DNA from: Evansella clarkii
GTDB taxonomy: Bacteria > Bacillota > Bacilli > Bacillales > Salisediminibacteriaceae
Assembly: GCF_002019695.1 (NCBI RefSeq)
Contig: NZ_KV917376.1
Span: 62,001-126,000 of the forward strand
Length of the DNA stretch: 64,000 nucleotides
Reading direction: 5' to 3'
Positions within the stretch are counted from its first letter, which is position 1; each line of letters starts with the position of its first letter. Positions 62,384 to 64,000 of this stretch are shown here, one piece after another. Position numbers and translations under genes: made by a program. The notes beneath the pieces were generated by a model. The model ran no database searches. It saw only the letters and a program-made list of their open reading frames with translations, and was not told the DNA's origin.

Positions 62384-62842
62384 CTAATCCACCACGATAT
62401 ATGCGATCATCGGTCCGTTATTCTCTTTGTCTTTATGGGTTGCACAAATAAGCCGGTATGTCCCCTCTTTCTTGAACTTCAGAGGGACAACGGTTTCTTC
62501 TCCTTGTTTCACGATCCCTTTTATGTTTGTTCCCTCTATATAAAAAGGGTGTTCTTTCCCGTTAACACCGTAAATCACCAGATTTACCCGCTCGCCTTCT
62601 TCCATATAAATTGTTCCCGGATCCCATCTGTAGGATTCGATTTCCTGCCCATTCACCTCAGCCTTAAACTCTCCCGTTACCATATGGATTGTCCGTACTT
62701 CTTCCTTACTTTCTCCTCCGCCAGGTCCGAAAACCGGCATTCCCTTATTCATCACTTCAAATGACAATAGCATTCCGGCAATAATAATTACAGATGTCAG
62801 TAAAAGTATGACCTGCTTTTTTTTGACTACGAAAAATTTCAT
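62384..62842 (-). CDS. Membrane-anchored cupredoxin-like copper protein
   Basis: 152 aa. One N-terminal membrane anchor (about 9-30), a Gly/Glu linker, and a cupredoxin domain (about 55-152). Candidate copper ligands are His98 (GKEHPFYI), Cys133 and His136 in CATH, and Met145 in GPMIAY, the type 1 blue copper order. Likely an electron carrier or copper donor outside the membrane. The ribosome site is GGAGGGAGGGAG. Not adjacent to the nos operon, but possibly linked to respiration. Confidence 0.8.
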   Translation of the reverse strand: MKFFVVKKKQVILLLTSVIIIAGMLLSFEVMNKGMPVFGPGGGESKEEVRTIHMVTGEFKAEVNGQEIESYRWDPGTIYMEEGERVNLVIYGVNGKEHPFYIEGTNIKGIVKQGEETVVPLKFKKEGTYRLICATHKDKENNGPMIAYIVVD

Positions 62843-63071
62843 TTAATCTCCCTCCCTCCTTCTGATTAATGTATATGCACGGGCAGGGGGAAAACTTGTC
62901 ACTTTTATCGGACAACTTCTTTATTAAAGTATATATAGTTCTTTAGGATCAATAGTTTGTTATGGGGGATCTGTCGAATAATAATTGAGCTATAACACTG
63001 TTAAACTTTTATTTATCTGCAAAATTCCATATAAAAACTGTTTTTTATTTTAGAAAATTTTACTAGATTAA

Positions 63072-63080
63072 TGGTATAAT
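63072..63080 (+). promoter_or_regulatory. Extended -10 promoter of the protease gene
   Basis: TGGTATAAT fits TGnTATAAT, about 40 bases before the TTG start. No strong -35. Confidence 0.5.
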
Positions 63081-63120
63081 AGTAGTAATTATAAAAGATC
63101 TGTAAAGGGAGGTGGAGTCT

Positions 63121-64000
63121 TTGTACTGTCCTAATTGCAGAAATGCTCTGCAGGAAAAGACCCGTTATTGTCCTGGCTGTGGAAGTAAGAAAAAGAAAGG
63201 TACTGTCTGGCTCATTGTATTGTTTTTCTGCTTATTTTTATCCGGCGGTGCATTCAGCGCATTTTATTTTTTACCTTTTGGAGAGGAAACTGCATCACAG
63301 CAAACCGCCTCAGATCCGGAGCCGGTAAAGCAGGAAGCGCCTCCTGAGAAAGAAGCTGCTGAACCACCACGAAAGCCTGAAAAACAGGAGCTTAAAGAGG
63401 AACAGAAAAGAGAGCTCACTGATATTATTGCAGATGCACAGGAAACAGTTTACACAGTGTTTACCTCGTACAGCCAGGGATCAGGTTTTCTGTACAATGA
63501 CCAGGGAGCTGTAGTAACCAATGCCCATGTAGTAGAGGGAGAAATCAATGTTTACGTCAAAACAGTAAACGGCACAGAGCTCCCAGGAAAAGTGGTTGGC
63601 TACTCCAATGAAACTGACATTGCAGTAATCCATGTTCCTGAGCTGGCTGGTAAAAAGCCGTTCCCAATTGAAAAAAGTGAACCATATCTTGCCGGTGAAG
63701 AAGTTATTGCATTAGGCAGCCCCCTTGGCTACGAAAATACAGCAACCATGGGATACATAACCGGAACAGACAGAAATTTTGTGATAAACACCTGGATTTT
63801 TAACGGGCTGTATCAAATCTCTGCCCCCATTTCTCCAGGAAGCAGCGGCGGTCCTCTGCTGTCTAAAAGCTCCGAAAAAATTATCGCAGTAAATTCGGCT
63901 AAGGATACACAAGATACATCAATAGGCTTTAGTATCCCTATTTATAATGTAGCTAATCTTATTGATTCCTGGATCGACTCCCCTATGAGTGAAGAGGAAA
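63121..64000 (+). CDS. Zinc-ribbon, membrane-anchored trypsin-like serine protease (cut by window end)
   Basis: Starts with TTG at 63121 behind GGGAGGTGG and runs past base 64000. A cytosolic N-terminal zinc ribbon (CPNC and CPGC, residues about 3-22), one membrane segment (about 29-51), a Pro/Glu/Lys linker (about 55-100), and a chymotrypsin-fold protease outside. His is in NAHVVEG, Asp in ETDIAVI, Ser in PGSSGGPLL; all three are present. An HtrA-like quality-control or signalling protease is likely. Whether a PDZ domain follows cannot be seen. Confidence 0.85.
   Translation, partial: MYCPNCRNALQEKTRYCPGCGSKKKKGTVWLIVLFFCLFLSGGAFSAFYFLPFGEETASQQTASDPEPVKQEAPPEKEAAEPPRKPEKQELKEEQKRELTDIIADAQETVYTVFTSYSQGSGFLYNDQGAVVTNAHVVEGEINVYVKTVNGTELPGKVVGYSNETDIAVIHVPELAGKKPFPIEKSEPYLAGEEVIALGSPLGYENTATMGYITGTDRNFVINTWIFNGLYQISAPISPGSSGGPLLSKSSEKIIAVNSAKDTQDTSIGFSIPIYNVANLIDSWIDSPMSEEE

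Noticed and set aside
1-64000. tRNA, rRNA, insertion sequences or prophage genes
   Set aside because: None recognised on either strand: no transposase, integrase or structured RNA operon sequences were seen.

Overview
The window reads as chromosome from a Bacillaceae bacterium, probably a halotolerant or alkaliphilic one. Evidence: clear Bacillus-type orthologues (YfmL/YfmM, YfmR, CshA, CatE, MetNIQ behind an S-box, YheC/D, bacterial NO synthase), AGGAGG-type ribosome sites with many TTG/GTG starts, and very acidic secreted lipoproteins. The genus cannot be fixed from sequence alone. No rRNA, tRNA, insertion sequence, phage or CRISPR array was found.

Layout. 1-6.3 kb: a 52-aa gene, a VWA lipoprotein, the ABC-F ATPase YfmR and a membrane protein of unknown role. 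6.6-19.3 kb: a catabolic island on the minus strand with three acyl-CoA ligases, an acyl-CoA dehydrogenase, an AMACR-type racemase, a sigma-54 activator, a type II 3-hydroxyacyl-CoA dehydrogenase, a CatE-type dioxygenase and a nitroreductase. Two sigma-54 (-24/-12) promoters flank the activator and point into the five-gene acyl-CoA operon and the dehydrogenase gene, so the island looks like one SigL regulon. 20-26.7 kb: CshA, a SWIM/SNF2 helicase and a TraB/GumN lipoprotein. 26.8-29.1 kb: about 2.3 kb without a credible long gene, made of a 28-copy 52-bp tandem array followed by a 640-bp element closed by 25-bp inverted repeats, with degenerate 46-bp internal repeats and a terminator. This is the strongest candidate for something undescribed.

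29.3-40 kb: a MoxR/DUF58/DUF4129 operon, a YusW-like lipoprotein, YfmL/YfmM, a duplicated AhpD-like protein and a YheC/D spore-coat-type gene. 40.3-47.1 kb: a clade II nitrous oxide reductase operon (nosC-nosZ-nosB-like-nosD-nosY-nosF, then YtkA-like and SurA-like lipoproteins) behind an Fnr-type box. 47.3-52.7 kb: flavin reductase with MhqD-like esterase, a small membrane protein, and metNIQ under a SAM-I riboswitch. 53-57.8 kb: RecQ, a fatty-acid desaturase and NO synthase. 58-62.3 kb: a NprR/NprX-like peptide quorum-sensing locus (two XRE-TPR regulators, one 43-aa exported pro-peptide) divergent from an LpxL-like acyltransferase relative with altered catalytic residues. 62.4-64 kb: a cupredoxin and a zinc-ribbon/trypsin-like protease cut by the window end.

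Several intergenic regions carry short repeats with helical periods: a TTTCGC-type core every 20-21 bp at 6.4, 32.9 and 48.9 kb, and units of 51-52 bp at 4.35, 19.75 and 26.85 kb. The cores differ between sites but the spacing recurs, which suggests one underlying process.
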